From: Candidatus Krumholzibacteriota bacterium
Lineage (GTDB): Bacteria; Krumholzibacteriota; Krumholzibacteriia; LZORAL124-64-63
DNA: 51,536 nucleotides
Assembly: GCA_024275485.1 (NCBI GenBank)
Contig: JAJRZA010000097.1
Location: 1-51,536, forward strand
Reading direction: 5' to 3'
Part shown: one piece after another, positions 8,094-19,500 of the stretch
Numbering within the stretch: the stretch's first letter is position 1
How the letters are laid out: the number at the start of each line of letters is the position of its first letter
The notes under the pieces: model-generated
The model's input: the letters and a program-made list of their open reading frames with translations, nothing else
Databases searched by the model: none
What the model was told of the DNA's origin: nothing
Position numbers and translations under genes: made by a program

Positions 8094-9187
8094 TGCCAAA
8101 AACGAAACAGGCATGTTATCCCTTCGAACGCCTGGATCCGGGCAAGTGCACGGGCCTGGTTTTGTGCGGGATGGGCGGCCCCGACGGTTCCGAGGCGGTG
8201 CAGCCATTTTTGCGCAACCTTTTTTCTGACCCGGCCATCTTGCCCGTGCCCAGATTCTTGAGCCCTTTGGTGGGCAGCCTGATGAGCAGGCGCCGGGCAC
8301 CGTTGGCCCGCAAGCGTTACCTGAAAGTCAGCCCCGATGGCGTCACGCCCCAATTGGCAACTACCTTGGCCCAGGCCGAATCGGTGGCGTTGATGCTGAG
8401 CGAAAAAGGCACGGCCTGCATCGGTGGCGTGGCCATGCGCTACTGGGATCCCTTTCCCCATGAAACTCTGCGCGATCTGGTGAAGCGAGGCGCCGAACAA
8501 TTCATCCTGGTGCCGACCTATCCTCAATACAGCTCCGCCACCACCGGCAGCACTTTGAAGTTCGTCCTCGATGCAATTCCTGATGCCGCGGTTGGGAAAC
8601 CCGTGTATGTGATCCAGGAGTGGCCTCTTCTGCCGGGATTGTTGGATGTTTTTTCCCGCGCCGCAGCCGAGGCCCTGAAGAATTTTGCCGGCCAGGGACT
8701 GGACCCTGCGGCCTGCGCTCTGGTGTACGTGGCCCACAGTCTTCCCCAAAAAATGGTGGACAAGGGCGACCCCTACCTGGAACAAACCCTGTCCACTGTT
8801 CAGGCTGTTCAGGAAAAAGTTCAAACGGCACTGGTGGCTTCTGGTCATGAGCAATGGGTCCAGGGGGCCGTTGGTACCAAGGAGTCTATCCTCACTTTTC
8901 AAAGCCGCGTGGGCCCCATCAAATGGCTTGGACCGGAGGTGGCGGGTACGGTGCGCAAATTGGCAGCCGAAGGCTGTCGTCATCTGCACGTGCAGCCGGT
9001 GAGTTTCACCTGCGAACACGTGGAAACGCTTCTGGAGTTGGACATTGAGTTGAAAGAAGACGCCCTCGGCGCCGGTATTCAAACCTTCAGTCGGGGGAAG
9101 GCCCTGAATCTGGATTCCAGCTGGCTGAAATCCCTGTCCGAAGAGTTGCATCGTCGATCCTTCAAACCGGAGGTTTTCGCGAGATGA
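8093..9187 (+). CDS. hemH: ferrochelatase
   Basis: Inserts ferrous iron into protoporphyrin IX. The 364-residue protein has the catalytic histidine at H215 in 'VAHSLPQKMVDKGDPY', the 'FQSRVGPIKWLGP' segment, and the acidic C-terminal motif 'FTCEHVETLLELD', with E311 in the position of the catalytic glutamate. I place the start at ATG 8093, which overlaps the hemN stop (TGATG); an adjacent TTG at 8090 is also possible. It overlaps hemY by ATGA. It is somewhat diverged from classical HemH at the N terminus, where 'LVLCGMGGPDG' replaces the usual 'LLNLGGP'. Confidence 0.93.
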   Translation: MPKTKQACYPFERLDPGKCTGLVLCGMGGPDGSEAVQPFLRNLFSDPAILPVPRFLSPLVGSLMSRRRAPLARKRYLKVSPDGVTPQLATTLAQAESVALMLSEKGTACIGGVAMRYWDPFPHETLRDLVKRGAEQFILVPTYPQYSSATTGSTLKFVLDAIPDAAVGKPVYVIQEWPLLPGLLDVFSRAAAEALKNFAGQGLDPAACALVYVAHSLPQKMVDKGDPYLEQTLSTVQAVQEKVQTALVASGHEQWVQGAVGTKESILTFQSRVGPIKWLGPEVAGTVRKLAAEGCRHLHVQPVSFTCEHVETLLELDIELKEDALGAGIQTFSRGKALNLDSSWLKSLSEELHRRSFKPEVFAR

Positions 9188-10641
9188 GACCAAACACCTG
9201 CCAGGTGGCCGTCATCGGTGGAGGAATTGCGGGTCTGGCCACGGCGGTCGGGCTTTTGGACAAGGCGGATCAGGCGGGCTGCGACCTGCGCGTGACGGTT
9301 TTCGAAGCCGACGACACTCCGGGTGGAAATTTGCGTACCCTGCAGCATGAGGGTTGGCAGCTCGAATGGGGCCCCAACGGTTTCATGGACAGTGAACCGG
9401 CGACCCTCAGGTTGGTCGACCGGTTGGGCCTGGGCGATCGTCTCCTGCCCAGCAGCGACGCCACCCGGCATCGTTTTCTGCTGGTTGGCGGACGCATGAT
9501 GGAAATCCCCACCTCTCCCAAGGCTTTCCTCAAGTCGAAGATGATGCCGGCAAGTGCCAAACTGCGCATGGCTGGAGAACTGTTCATCCCCGGCCGCAGC
9601 GACCTGGGCAAGGCAGCCGTAGACCCGTCAACCGATGAGACTGTCCACGATTTTGGGGTGCGTCGTCTGGGGCGGGAATTTGCCGAGATCATGCTCGACC
9701 CCATGGTCAAGGGAGTTTTCGGAGGTGAGGCCAAAGAGCTCAGTCTGGCCGCGGCATTTCCGCGCATGGTGGAGTTGGAACGCGACCACGGTGGACTCTT
9801 TCGGGCCATGATCGCCCTGGCCCGCCAACGCCGGGGCAATAAAACCGATGCCGGACCCAGTGGAAATCTGACATCCTTTACCGGTGGCATGGCCGACCTG
9901 GTCGAGGCCCTGGCGCGCACAATCGAAAAATCGGATCGTGCGGAACTCCGCTGCAACTCCCCGGTGGAAACCATCACTCGCGAGATGGACTCCTGGCGAG
10001 TCAGTGGACCGGATTTCAACCTGGGTCCTTTCACGGCCGTGGTGGAAGCTGCTCCAGCCCATGCGGCCGCTCGTCATCTGGCGGGAATTTCGGAAAAGAT
10101 ATCCACTTCCCTGGCCCGGATCCCTTTTTCTCCCATGGCCATAGTGGCTCTCGGTTTCGATCGTTCCACCGTCAAGCACGACCTGGACGGCTTCGGCATG
10201 TTGGTTCCCGGACGGGAAAAGAGCGACCTGCTGGGTTGCCTGTGGACCAGTAGCATTTTTCCAGGCCGCGCACCCGAATCGAAGGTGCTGCTGCGAGCCA
10301 TGCTCGGGGGCGCCGGCAATCCCTGCATCATGGATCTGGACGATGAATCCATGGTGGCTTTGACCCTCAGTGAGTTGCGGCACCTGCTGGGCTTGAAAGG
10401 TCTGCCGAACATGGTCCGGGTGATTCGCCACCAGAAAGCCATCGCCCAGTACCGACCGGGTCATCTGGCCCTTTTGCGTGAAATGGATTTGGAAATGGAA
10501 CGCCTTCCCGGACTGTATTTGACCGGCAGTTCCTACTGCGGCATCGCGGTCAATGCCTGTGTCAAGGAAGCCGAAAAGGTTTCCGCCCGAGTGATAGAAC
10601 ATCTTGCCGAACTGCGTTCAACTACCGCTTCGGAGGTCTGA
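9184..10641 (+). CDS. hemY: protoporphyrinogen oxidase, HemY type (FAD)
   Basis: An oxygen-dependent flavoprotein that oxidises protoporphyrinogen IX to protoporphyrin IX at the inner membrane. The 485-residue protein starts with the dinucleotide-binding motif 'VAVIGGGIAGLATAVGLL', followed by 'VFEADDTPGGNLRT' and 'WGPNGFMDSEP', and ends with 'LYLTGSSYCGIAVNACVKEA', the usual C-terminal FAD-binding segment. The same family (CgoX) can oxidise coproporphyrinogen, but a true HemN precedes it and no HemQ is seen here, so the classical protoporphyrin route is the better reading. Pairing an oxygen-independent HemN with an oxygen-using HemY suggests growth with at least some oxygen. Confidence 0.93.
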   Translation: MRPNTCQVAVIGGGIAGLATAVGLLDKADQAGCDLRVTVFEADDTPGGNLRTLQHEGWQLEWGPNGFMDSEPATLRLVDRLGLGDRLLPSSDATRHRFLLVGGRMMEIPTSPKAFLKSKMMPASAKLRMAGELFIPGRSDLGKAAVDPSTDETVHDFGVRRLGREFAEIMLDPMVKGVFGGEAKELSLAAAFPRMVELERDHGGLFRAMIALARQRRGNKTDAGPSGNLTSFTGGMADLVEALARTIEKSDRAELRCNSPVETITREMDSWRVSGPDFNLGPFTAVVEAAPAHAAARHLAGISEKISTSLARIPFSPMAIVALGFDRSTVKHDLDGFGMLVPGREKSDLLGCLWTSSIFPGRAPESKVLLRAMLGGAGNPCIMDLDDESMVALTLSELRHLLGLKGLPNMVRVIRHQKAIAQYRPGHLALLREMDLEMERLPGLYLTGSSYCGIAVNACVKEAEKVSARVIEHLAELRSTTASEV

Positions 10642-10643
10642 GA

Positions 10644-11573
10644 ATGGTTGTGCTGCTGACCCTGGGAAATGTCTTGTTGCCCTTGCTGTACCTGGTGGTG
10701 TTCGGACTCTATCTTTGGCTCTTTCTGGATGACCATCCCTGGCCCCGTAAAGTGGTCTCGCAATTGGCGGGGGTCACCTGCCTGATCCATCTGGGCGTGT
10801 TGATATTGCAGGGAATAGGGCTTGGCCGCTTGCCCATGGGCACACCCCTGGAATTTCTTTCGGCCACCGCCGTCAGCATGATGGCCACCTATCTCGTCAT
10901 TGAGAGGCGCATCAAGGTCAAGGCCACCGGTGTGATGATCACCGGTATGGTTTTCCTGCTGCAATTCGTCTCCAGCGCTTTCACCGAGACCAATACCCAG
11001 GCCAGTCCCTTGCTGAAGGATCCCGGTTTTGCCGGGCATGCAGTTCTGGTAATGTTATCGTACACGGCCTTGTGCCTCAGTTTTCTGTTTGCGGTGTTGT
11101 ATCTGGTCCAGGCAAGACAATTGGACCGACGTCAATTCGGACTTCTGTTTCGCCGCTTGCCATCGCTGGAGGTGCTGGAACGCATGAGCGTAGGCGCGGT
11201 GAAAATCGGGGTGCCTCTCATGTTTCTGGCTCTCAGCCTCGGACATCTCTGGATGTACGATCTGGCCGACCGTTTGCCATCCCGGATGGCTAGCAAACTG
11301 ACGCCCTGGGATCCAAAAATCATGGTCTCCTGGGTCATCTTTCTGGGCTACCTGATTGGTTTGGCGGGATATCGTTTTCTGGGCTGGCGAGGCAGGCGCA
11401 TGAACCTTTTGGCCGTGGTGGCCTTCATCGCCATCATCTCCACTTTTGGTTTGATTCACCACTTCGTGCCCAGTTTTCACGATTTTGCCAACACCGAGTC
11501 TGCCTGGCTGCAAACCTGCACCCTCTGCCTTGTGGTCATGCCATTCAGGCGAGAGGAGAATGTCCATGAGTGA
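10644..11573 (+). CDS. CcsA/HemX-family integral membrane protein
   Basis: A 309-residue polytopic protein with about eight hydrophobic segments, beginning 'LTLGNVLLPLLYLVVFGLYL'. The C-terminal part has the pattern of the CcsA/CcmC/HemX family: 'WDPKIMVSWVIFLGYL', then a basic loop 'GWRGRRMNLLAVV', and a final segment with 'FVPSFHDF'. CcsA is the haem-handling partner of System II cytochrome c maturation, while HemX in Gram-positive bacteria controls HemA level. Location directly before hemA, with an 8-base overlap, fits the HemX role, because hemX-hemA pairing is known elsewhere. Either role is possible; no CcsB/ResB is present in the window. Confidence 0.82.
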   Translation: MVVLLTLGNVLLPLLYLVVFGLYLWLFLDDHPWPRKVVSQLAGVTCLIHLGVLILQGIGLGRLPMGTPLEFLSATAVSMMATYLVIERRIKVKATGVMITGMVFLLQFVSSAFTETNTQASPLLKDPGFAGHAVLVMLSYTALCLSFLFAVLYLVQARQLDRRQFGLLFRRLPSLEVLERMSVGAVKIGVPLMFLALSLGHLWMYDLADRLPSRMASKLTPWDPKIMVSWVIFLGYLIGLAGYRFLGWRGRRMNLLAVVAFIAIISTFGLIHHFVPSFHDFANTESAWLQTCTLCLVVMPFRREENVHE

Positions 11574-12864
11574 TCAGGAAACTCTCCATGTGTTTACAGT
11601 GAACCACCGCTACGCTCCCACGGAGATTCGTGAACGCGCCCATCTTGATGACGACCAGGCCGTGGCCCTGATGGACCTCATGGCCTCCAGTCCCGGCTGT
11701 ATTTCCTGCATTCCGGTGTCCACCTGCAACCGCACCGAAATCTATTTGGAGACGGTTCCCGGTTGCGATCCGGCCCCCCTGTTGAACAAGGCCCTGGTCT
11801 CCGCAGGTGTCGAAGCCGGAGTATTTTTCGGGCCCAATGCCAGGGGATTCACCGATCTCAATGCCGTCGGGCACCTTTTCAGGGTTTCGGCCGGCCTCGA
11901 AAGCATGATGCTGGGTGAACCCCAGATCAGCGGCCAGCTCAAGGACGCCTACCGCCGGGCCCGTCAATTCCGCGAACCCGGGCCGGGGCTTTTGCGCGCC
12001 TTTCAGGGCAGTTTTCGCGCTGGAAAACGGGTGCGAACAGAAACGAGAATCAATCGCGGGGCCGTGAGCATTGCCTTTGCCGCGGTGGAGCTGGCGAGAA
12101 AGTTTTTCACGTCCCTCAACCTGCAACGCGCCGTCCTGGTGGGCACCGGGGAAACAGGATCCCTTGCGGCCAGACATTTTCTGAAACATGACATCGGCCA
12201 CTTGACGGCCATCAACCGCAGTGCCGAAAAGGCCCGGGAATTGGCCGAGATCCTGAATGAGGGTGCGGATCGTGCCCTCCCCAACCGCGTGACCGCCCGT
12301 CCCTGGGATGAGTTGACCGAAGCCCTGGTTGATGCCGACGTCGTGTTGAGTACCACCGGGGCCACCGATCCGGTGATCACTGCCGAAATGGTCCAGAAGG
12401 CCGCCCATCAGAGGCAGGGCAAACCCCTGTTTCTGCTCGACATCGCCGTGCCTCGGGATATCCATCCGGATGTGGCCAAGATCAGCAATGTCTTCGTATT
12501 TGGATTGGAGGATCTGCAGGAAATAATTCAAATAAATCTGGCCGCCCGGCAAAAGCAGGTTCCCCACGCCCAAAAGATCATCGACGAGGAGATTTCGGAA
12601 TTCCAAACATGGCTCGACGATGTGGATCTGCGTCCCACCGTGGCCGAGTTCAAATCATACCTTGAAGGACTGAAGGACAAGCAGGTCGGATTCGTGCGGA
12701 AAAAACAGTCGGATGAAATCGCCGCCGCAGTGGACAGGAGCTTGCAGCAGTTCATCAAGAAGGTGCTCGGTCGGTCGGTCAGCTCTTTGAAGAGGGCGGA
12801 GAGTCGCCAGGAAAGAGAGAAGGAGTTGGAACTTTTGAGGAAGATATTTTTGGATGCTGAGTGA
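11566..12864 (+). CDS. hemA: glutamyl-tRNA reductase
   Basis: Reduces glutamyl-tRNA to glutamate-1-semialdehyde with NADPH, the first and usually rate-limiting step of haem synthesis. The 432-residue protein has the nucleophile C54 in 'PVSTCNRTEIYL', the 'SAGLESMMLGEPQISGQLK' signature, a Rossmann motif 'VLVGTGETGSLAARHF', and a C-terminal dimerisation helix region. The start is ATG 11566, eight bases after GAGAGGAG; another ATG at 11560 is too close to that site. It overlaps the ccsA/hemX-like gene by eight bases and closes the operon. Having the gatekeeper enzyme last is unusual; hemA is commonly first in such clusters. Confidence 0.96.
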   Translation: MSDQETLHVFTVNHRYAPTEIRERAHLDDDQAVALMDLMASSPGCISCIPVSTCNRTEIYLETVPGCDPAPLLNKALVSAGVEAGVFFGPNARGFTDLNAVGHLFRVSAGLESMMLGEPQISGQLKDAYRRARQFREPGPGLLRAFQGSFRAGKRVRTETRINRGAVSIAFAAVELARKFFTSLNLQRAVLVGTGETGSLAARHFLKHDIGHLTAINRSAEKARELAEILNEGADRALPNRVTARPWDELTEALVDADVVLSTTGATDPVITAEMVQKAAHQRQGKPLFLLDIAVPRDIHPDVAKISNVFVFGLEDLQEIIQINLAARQKQVPHAQKIIDEEISEFQTWLDDVDLRPTVAEFKSYLEGLKDKQVGFVRKKQSDEIAAAVDRSLQQFIKKVLGRSVSSLKRAESRQEREKELELLRKIFLDAE

Positions 12865-13504
12865 TTTTGGGTTTTATATTTCTGCAATTTACGCAGCCCC
12901 CATTGCAGCGGATGCTGCCCCTGGGATGTCACAGTTTGAAGATTTAACGGAGTAATAAACTTTATTCTGATGCAACATTATTGATGAGCTTGTAAGTCTT
13001 ATATTTTGAGAGGAATAGTTTTTTGAGGGTAGTTTGGTGCAATATTAATGTTTCGCATGGCGTTTGAATGAAGCCATTGTCAGATTTGAATTCTCCTTAA
13101 GTTAGAGCAATCAAATAGGTTAATTAGAACATTCCTTTAAGGTGTATTGGGCACGGAGCTTGCTTTTTGTAGTGGTGGACCCAAGGGGATTCAGCACTGA
13201 AGGGGTTTTGATTGTTATCTACTCTATTAATGAGGGTAACGGGAGGGAAGGTTATGCAGCCGAAATCAGGAGGCTCAAAAAGATACGGGCCCATTTTCTA
13301 TTCTCAAAAAGATGGATTGCAATGAAGTTTAACCGGGGTGACCGGACAAGAGGGTGCCAATTATTTACGGGAGATTCGCAGTAAAATGCCCAAAACAACC
13401 AATTGATTCCAATTATCCAGTTCCAATGATATGACAATGCTCCTGTGCCAAAAAACAAATGATCGAGTCAAATGGCAATTTTAGAATCCAGTGAGGAGAG
13501 AACC
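12865..13504. other. 640-base AT-rich intergenic region
   Basis: Between hemA and the giant gene I find no supported coding sequence. An 80-codon frame at 13142-13384 lacks a ribosome-binding site and protein-like features. A small inverted pair (CTGCAAT 12882-12888, ATTGCAG 12902-12908) just after hemA has no T-run, so it is at best a weak terminator. The region must contain the giant gene's promoter, but no -35/-10 pair stands out. A clear ribosome-binding site, GAGGAGAG, lies at 13493-13500. Confidence 0.45.
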
Positions 13505-16500
13505 ATGACGAACCCCACCAAAAATGTTCTGCTTGGGCTGACAATTTTATTAATTGCTGTTTTTGCCGAGGGAACGGCCAAAGCCCAGGAAAAGGCTCTG
13601 GCACCAATTCCCACAATCATGAGCGAAATCCAAGATCCATCTAAAAAAACATTGGTGTTGGACAATGCTCAATACTCCGAATTGATGAACTCAGCAAAAT
13701 CTTGGGCCAGAAAGCCTAATTGGGCTGCACAAAAGAACCCCTCTTTGTGGAATGAATTCAAGAATTTAGTTGAGGAGTTCTCGGTCCTTACCCACCAGGA
13801 GGCCCAGGCAGTCCCCAAAGAGCTCTACCGATTGGGATATATTTTCAATCAGATCAAGACCTATCCTGAAACGAGACCCAACGGGCCTGTCTTTAGTCAG
13901 GCCGACCCCGAGTCGGGAATGGAAATGACAAAAGAGGAGCTTGACAAGGAAATACGGGCCTACGGATGGCGGAGTTCTTCCTATATCTACTCAACCCAAA
14001 GCACAACCGCGACCGCGACAGATGGTGACAATAGCATTTATGTCGCAGTGGCCCGCGATGTTGCCGGTTACAATGGAATCAGGCTCTATAAATCCACTGA
14101 CCTTGGGAATACATGGGCCTCTTCATTCGGAATCTATTCCTCTTCCAATCCCTCTTATGAAAGCTTTGATCTGACCTTTGATCGTAGTAACAACATACTT
14201 TACCTGGCTTATGAAGCCAACTATAGTGGCTCGCATTATGTCAGCGTTTATTCAAGAGACGTCAATGCAGGAACTTATAATTTTAATCCACTCGACTCCG
14301 GGGATGGGCTGGCAATAAACCCCTCGGTTTGTGTGCTCAATGGGGATGGCTACGCGGTTTTTACCCATGACCAAGATGGGGTATTTTCGACCGATAACGA
14401 ATACGAGGTCCATCGAACAACCAACGGAGGTTCCTCTTGGTCTCAATGGCACACCGACGGGTATGGTTGGGCGGATACCAACCCCCACTTTGCCACCGGA
14501 ATCGTGGGGGCCGGGTCGAAAATCTATGTCTCTTATCTTTTTAGTCCTCTATATCAAAGCTGGCTGGATGCTTATGTAGCACATGGCTACACTTCAAATT
14601 CATCCTCCGAATTCGAGTACAAAACGGAGGTGGGAGACGGCAGCCATGGTTTTGGCGTGATCTGGTCAGATATCACGGCGGTTGGCTCAAGCAGAATCCT
14701 GTGCGCTTATTCCCATCCCTATGATTTAATTGGAAACGATATGGATGTTGTGGGTGCACTTTCCACAAACAGCGGCTCTTCATGGTCAAGTTCCTATATT
14801 GCCGCTTCATCAGGTCAGGAAATCTATCCGGTAGTGACTGCGGATTTTTCATCCAGCGGGAGTTTCTATTGTTTCTACGAAAAGGTAGACTCAGGACTCA
14901 TGGGAGAGCAGTCTCCTTCTAGCGGGCAAAGCTGGTCGTATGTGGATGGAACTACAAGCAATACCGTAACTTCAGCCAATGTGGGCGCTAAGAGGGCTAC
15001 GGTCTATTATTCAGGGAACGGTTACAGTCCGTATGTTACCTGGACCCAAGGCTCCAGCGTATACGGTAGTGGCCCGGAGGTATCTTGCTCGCTGCCTGCA
15101 CCAAGCTTGAACACGCCATCCAACGGGGCAAGTTGTCAGTCCACATCTGGTACTCTGGACTGGTCCTCAGTTTCGGGGGCGGCAGGATACGAGGTCCAAA
15201 TTGGATCGTCTTGTGGATCCGGTTCGGTTTATTCCACTTCAGGATCATCCTATGGTTATTCGGGACTTTCCAGTGGTACAACATATTTCTGGCGGGTTAG
15301 GACCGAATGCGACAGTGGTGAATTCGGGGATTGGTCGGGATGCTACAGTTTTTCAACCGTCCCTGGCCCACTCTCAGCCCCCAGCCTAAGTTCACCACCT
15401 AGCGGCAGTCAATGTATTCCAACATCCGGTACCTTGGACTGGGGAAACCTAAGTGGAGCCACATCTTATAGGGTGCAAATTGGAATCAGTTGCGGGTCGG
15501 GTAGCTACTATACCGTAGGTGTATCAAGCTACAACTATAATAGTCTTTCATCCGGAACGACATATTATTGGCGCGTACAGGCACAAAATTCCTGCGGGAC
15601 ATGGGGTTCCTGGTCAAACTGCCGTTCTTTTACCACCGACCCAGGGCCATTGGCCGCACCATCGTTATCTTTACCTGGAAATGGTGCACCATGCCAGGCC
15701 ACTTCTGGAACGCTTGATTGGAACAACGTAAGCGAGGCTTCTTCCTATCGAATTCAGATTGGCACGAACTGTGGATCTGGAAGTACATTTATTGTGACTT
15801 CTTCAAGTTACAATTATTCTGATCTGCCACCATCAACTACCTATTTCTGGCGTGTCCAAACCCAAAACGCATGTGGAATTTGGGGCAATTATTCAAGTTG
15901 TTGGTCCTTTACTACGAGCGATCCTCAGCTATCTCCCCCAATTCTGGTTCTGCCAGAGGACAATGCGACTTGCCAACAGGCAAGCGGGACTCTTGATTGG
16001 ACGGATGTGGCTTTCGCAGACGGCTATCGAGTACAATTAGGAAGTAGTTGTGGGGTAGGTGAAGTCTACGATGTTACATCTTCAATGTATAATTATTCAA
16101 ATTTAACCGCTGGGTCCACATATTGGTGGCGTGTCCAAACTAAAAACTCATGTGGGATTTGGGGTATTTGGTCAGATTGCAGTTCATTTTCGATTGCCTT
16201 GCCAGCGCTACCAGGACCAACGGCCACTTATCCACCCGATGGTGCCCTCGATGTTCCTATTTCTGGAACACTACAGTGGGAGGCAGTCAGCGGGGCATTG
16301 ACCTACAGGGTCCGCTTGGCTGGAATTTGTGGACAAGGGGAAATACAAGAGGTTTCTGAACCACAGTTACCATACTCCGGCCTTGAACCAGGGGCAACCT
16401 TTTGGTGGCAGATTCAAGCTCAAAACACATGTGAGCTATGGGGTGATTGGTCAGCTTGTTCGAATTTTACGACTAGCTTAGCCATGCCCTTGTGTGATAT

Positions 16501-19500
16501 TTCACCAAGCACAATTTACATTGGCTTTCCCCAAGGCTCCCTTGAACCGGTACTTACTTCATTTTCAGTTGGAAATTCAGGTTCGGGAGACCTACTTGCC
16601 ATACCAACTGCAAGCTATGGTGGCTACTCGTTTGATCCAATTGAATTCACGGTCTTACCGGGTGAGTCCCAAGAGGTAATTGTTTCATACCAACCAACGG
16701 GTTGCCGGGAGGAGACGGGTGGCGAATTAATATGGGACACCATTGAACCAGGAGGTGGGTGCGAGATTATTGATGTCGGGGTGACGGATGATTCTTACTA
16801 CATCATTGAATCCCATCCGGACACTTTGCATTTCTATGTCAGCACAATAGGACAAACGGATTCTCAATTGGCCTATATTCAAAATTCGGCTTGCGGGGAT
16901 GCAGGAATGCATATCAATGTCCAAGGCGAGTTTTTCCCCTCCGACTCTACCTTTGCTTTACAACCGGGAGAAAACCCCATTGAGCTCAACTACCTTCCTG
17001 TAGACGCTGGAAACGACACGGTCACCGTTCAAATTGTCCTTGAAATGTCTTTGAGCGGGGGAGTAATCAATGGGCCACTAAGTGTCGTTTGCATCGGCCA
17101 TGGCCCCCCTGTACCGGATGTTATTACCTGCTACGAACTCCAAGAATACGATCCAGAAACAGGTTTCCCTGTTAGTCCCTACCAAAATGAAATTATCACA
17201 GTCGAAGGTGTCGTTTTTGTAGCACCAGGCACCTACAGCGAGAGTGGCGGTGGATATCTCCAGGACGATACAGGCGGCATCAACTTCCACACTTTTGACT
17301 TGCCAGTGTCAATCAACGAAGGCGACCGAATCCGGCTAACAGGGCCCCTCTGGTCATCTTCTTGGGAGCTTTATATCGGTGACTATAGCTGGATCACCCT
17401 GGAAACAGATGTTGATTCCATACTGGTTGTTTACACAGTTACCGAACTCCTCAGTGATTACCGTCACGTGGGAAGTTTTGTCCAGATCACGGCAACGGCA
17501 ACCGGTGTGACTCCCGAGTCATTTTTCCTAGACGATGGAATGGAGCAGGTGGAGGTATTCCGGACCGACTATACAGGCGTTTCTTTCATGGAAGTGACAG
17601 AAGGTAGCACTTGTACTGTTGTGAGCCCTTGCATGAACCTGTACGGAACAATAAAATTGTCTCCTAGACGTCAGTCTGACCTGATAGTTGTTCCACCTAT
17701 CGGCTTTACCGATGTGACCGCCCTCTACCCAGGCCTAGACGATCAAACCGCCGGCATCAGCATGGCCTGGATCGACTACGACCTGGATGGCGACTCCGAC
17801 CTCTACATCCTAGCCGGATCCAACGGAACCAACCGTTTTTTCAAAAACCAGCGCATCGAAACCGGCTTGGCTGGTTTCACCGAACTCAACGACCCTCTCC
17901 TAAATCACACCGGTTACCATCGAAGCCAAACCTGGGGCGTTTTCCAAAACGACGATGGTTATCCTGACTTGTACATGGGAGTTCATAACGGCGAAAATGT
18001 CATGGTTGAAAACCAGGGCATTCAGTTCACCGACCAAACCATTGGCCTCCTTGGTGGTGATCCGAGTGCCCAAACCCGAGGCGTTCGAATGGTCGACTAT
18101 GACAACGACGGCCTTCTCGACATCTATGAACAAATCGTCGATGGCCAAAGCCGCTTGTTGAAAAACATGGGCAATTATTGGTTTGAGGACCACACAACAG
18201 GAGATCTTGGCACCGGAAACGGTGTCTACGAATCAGCCTGGTCCGATGTTGATCGGGACGGAGACATGGATGTCTACATCCTCCGCGACAACCTGGAAAA
18301 CCTATTGTTGATCAACGATGGCCAAGGGGAATTCACCCTCCAACCCAACTCCTTGTTGGCCGATTCCGGCCGAGGACAGGGCGGTAGTTGGGGCGATTAC
18401 AACAATGATGGCCAACTGGACCTTTTCGTGGCCAATTTCGAGGGCGTCAACCGTTTGTTCCGCAACGATGGAGATTTCAATTTCACGGAAGTCACACCGA
18501 GTGGTCTGTCTCCAGCCCTTTCAACCCAGAGCGGTGTTTGGGGAGACTACGACAATGACGGTGATCTGGACCTCTTTGTGACCTACATGACCGGCCCAAA
18601 CCAATTATGGCGCAATGACGGCAATGATCAGTTCACGAACATGGCCGAAGGTGCCCTTGCAGACGAAGGCCCAAGTATTGCCGCTGGCTGGTCCGATTTC
18701 GATCTTGATGGTGATCTTGATCTTTTTGTCGGAAACCACGGGGCTAACAATCTTCTTCTGGAAAATAATCTGGCCAATGGAAATCACTGGTTGGGGGTTA
18801 AACTTGTAGGCACTCGCTCAAACACTTCGGCTATCGGAGCCAGGGTGCTCTTGATTACCAACAACGGTACTCAATACCGCGAGCTAGGGAGCAATCACGC
18901 TTTCTGGAGTCAACCAAACCTGGACCTCCATTTCGGACTGGCTGACCAACAAAGCGTGAACAAAATCGAAGTCCGCTGGCCATCAGGTCAGACGTCGATC
19001 CATATGGTCGCTGATGTCGATGAAACCATAACCCTAACCGAACCCAACGATTGGACCGACATCGCCACCGGAACACCACTAGCTTCTGTCTTCACGGGGA
19101 GTGCGATTGCTTGGGGTGACTTCGACAGTGATGGCGATGACGATGCCTATGTCGTAGGGGTTGGCATCAACAGCTTGAACGCCTTATTCGTGAATGATGG
19201 TGAAGGTGGCTTCATTGAGTGCACTCCTACTCTGTTGGCTGACCCCGGCGCTGGCATGGATGCGACTTGGGGTGATTTCGACAACGACGGCGACTTGGAT
19301 CTCTTCCTGGCGAATTATGATTCCGAGAACCGACTCTTTGAGAATTTAGGATCAGGATCCGGTTGCTGGAATTTTGCAGACGTAGTGGATGCAGAGATCA
19401 ACAACACCGGCAGCACGGTTGCCGCAGTCTGGGTCGATTACGACCACAACGGGAGTCTTGATCTTTACGTATCCAACAACGACAGCAACAACCAACTTCT

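Noticed and set aside
6702-8300. Long open frame on the minus strand (over 500 codons) opposite hemN/hemH
   Set aside because: It lies antisense to clearly conserved genes, has no protein motif and reflects codon bias of the GC-rich sense strand. The same holds for frames opposite hemB (3443-4444), hemE (5511-6638), hemH (8045-9193) and hemA (11545-12606).
13142-13384. 80-codon frame between hemA and the giant gene
   Set aside because: No ribosome-binding site and unlike-protein composition; probably chance in an AT-rich gap.
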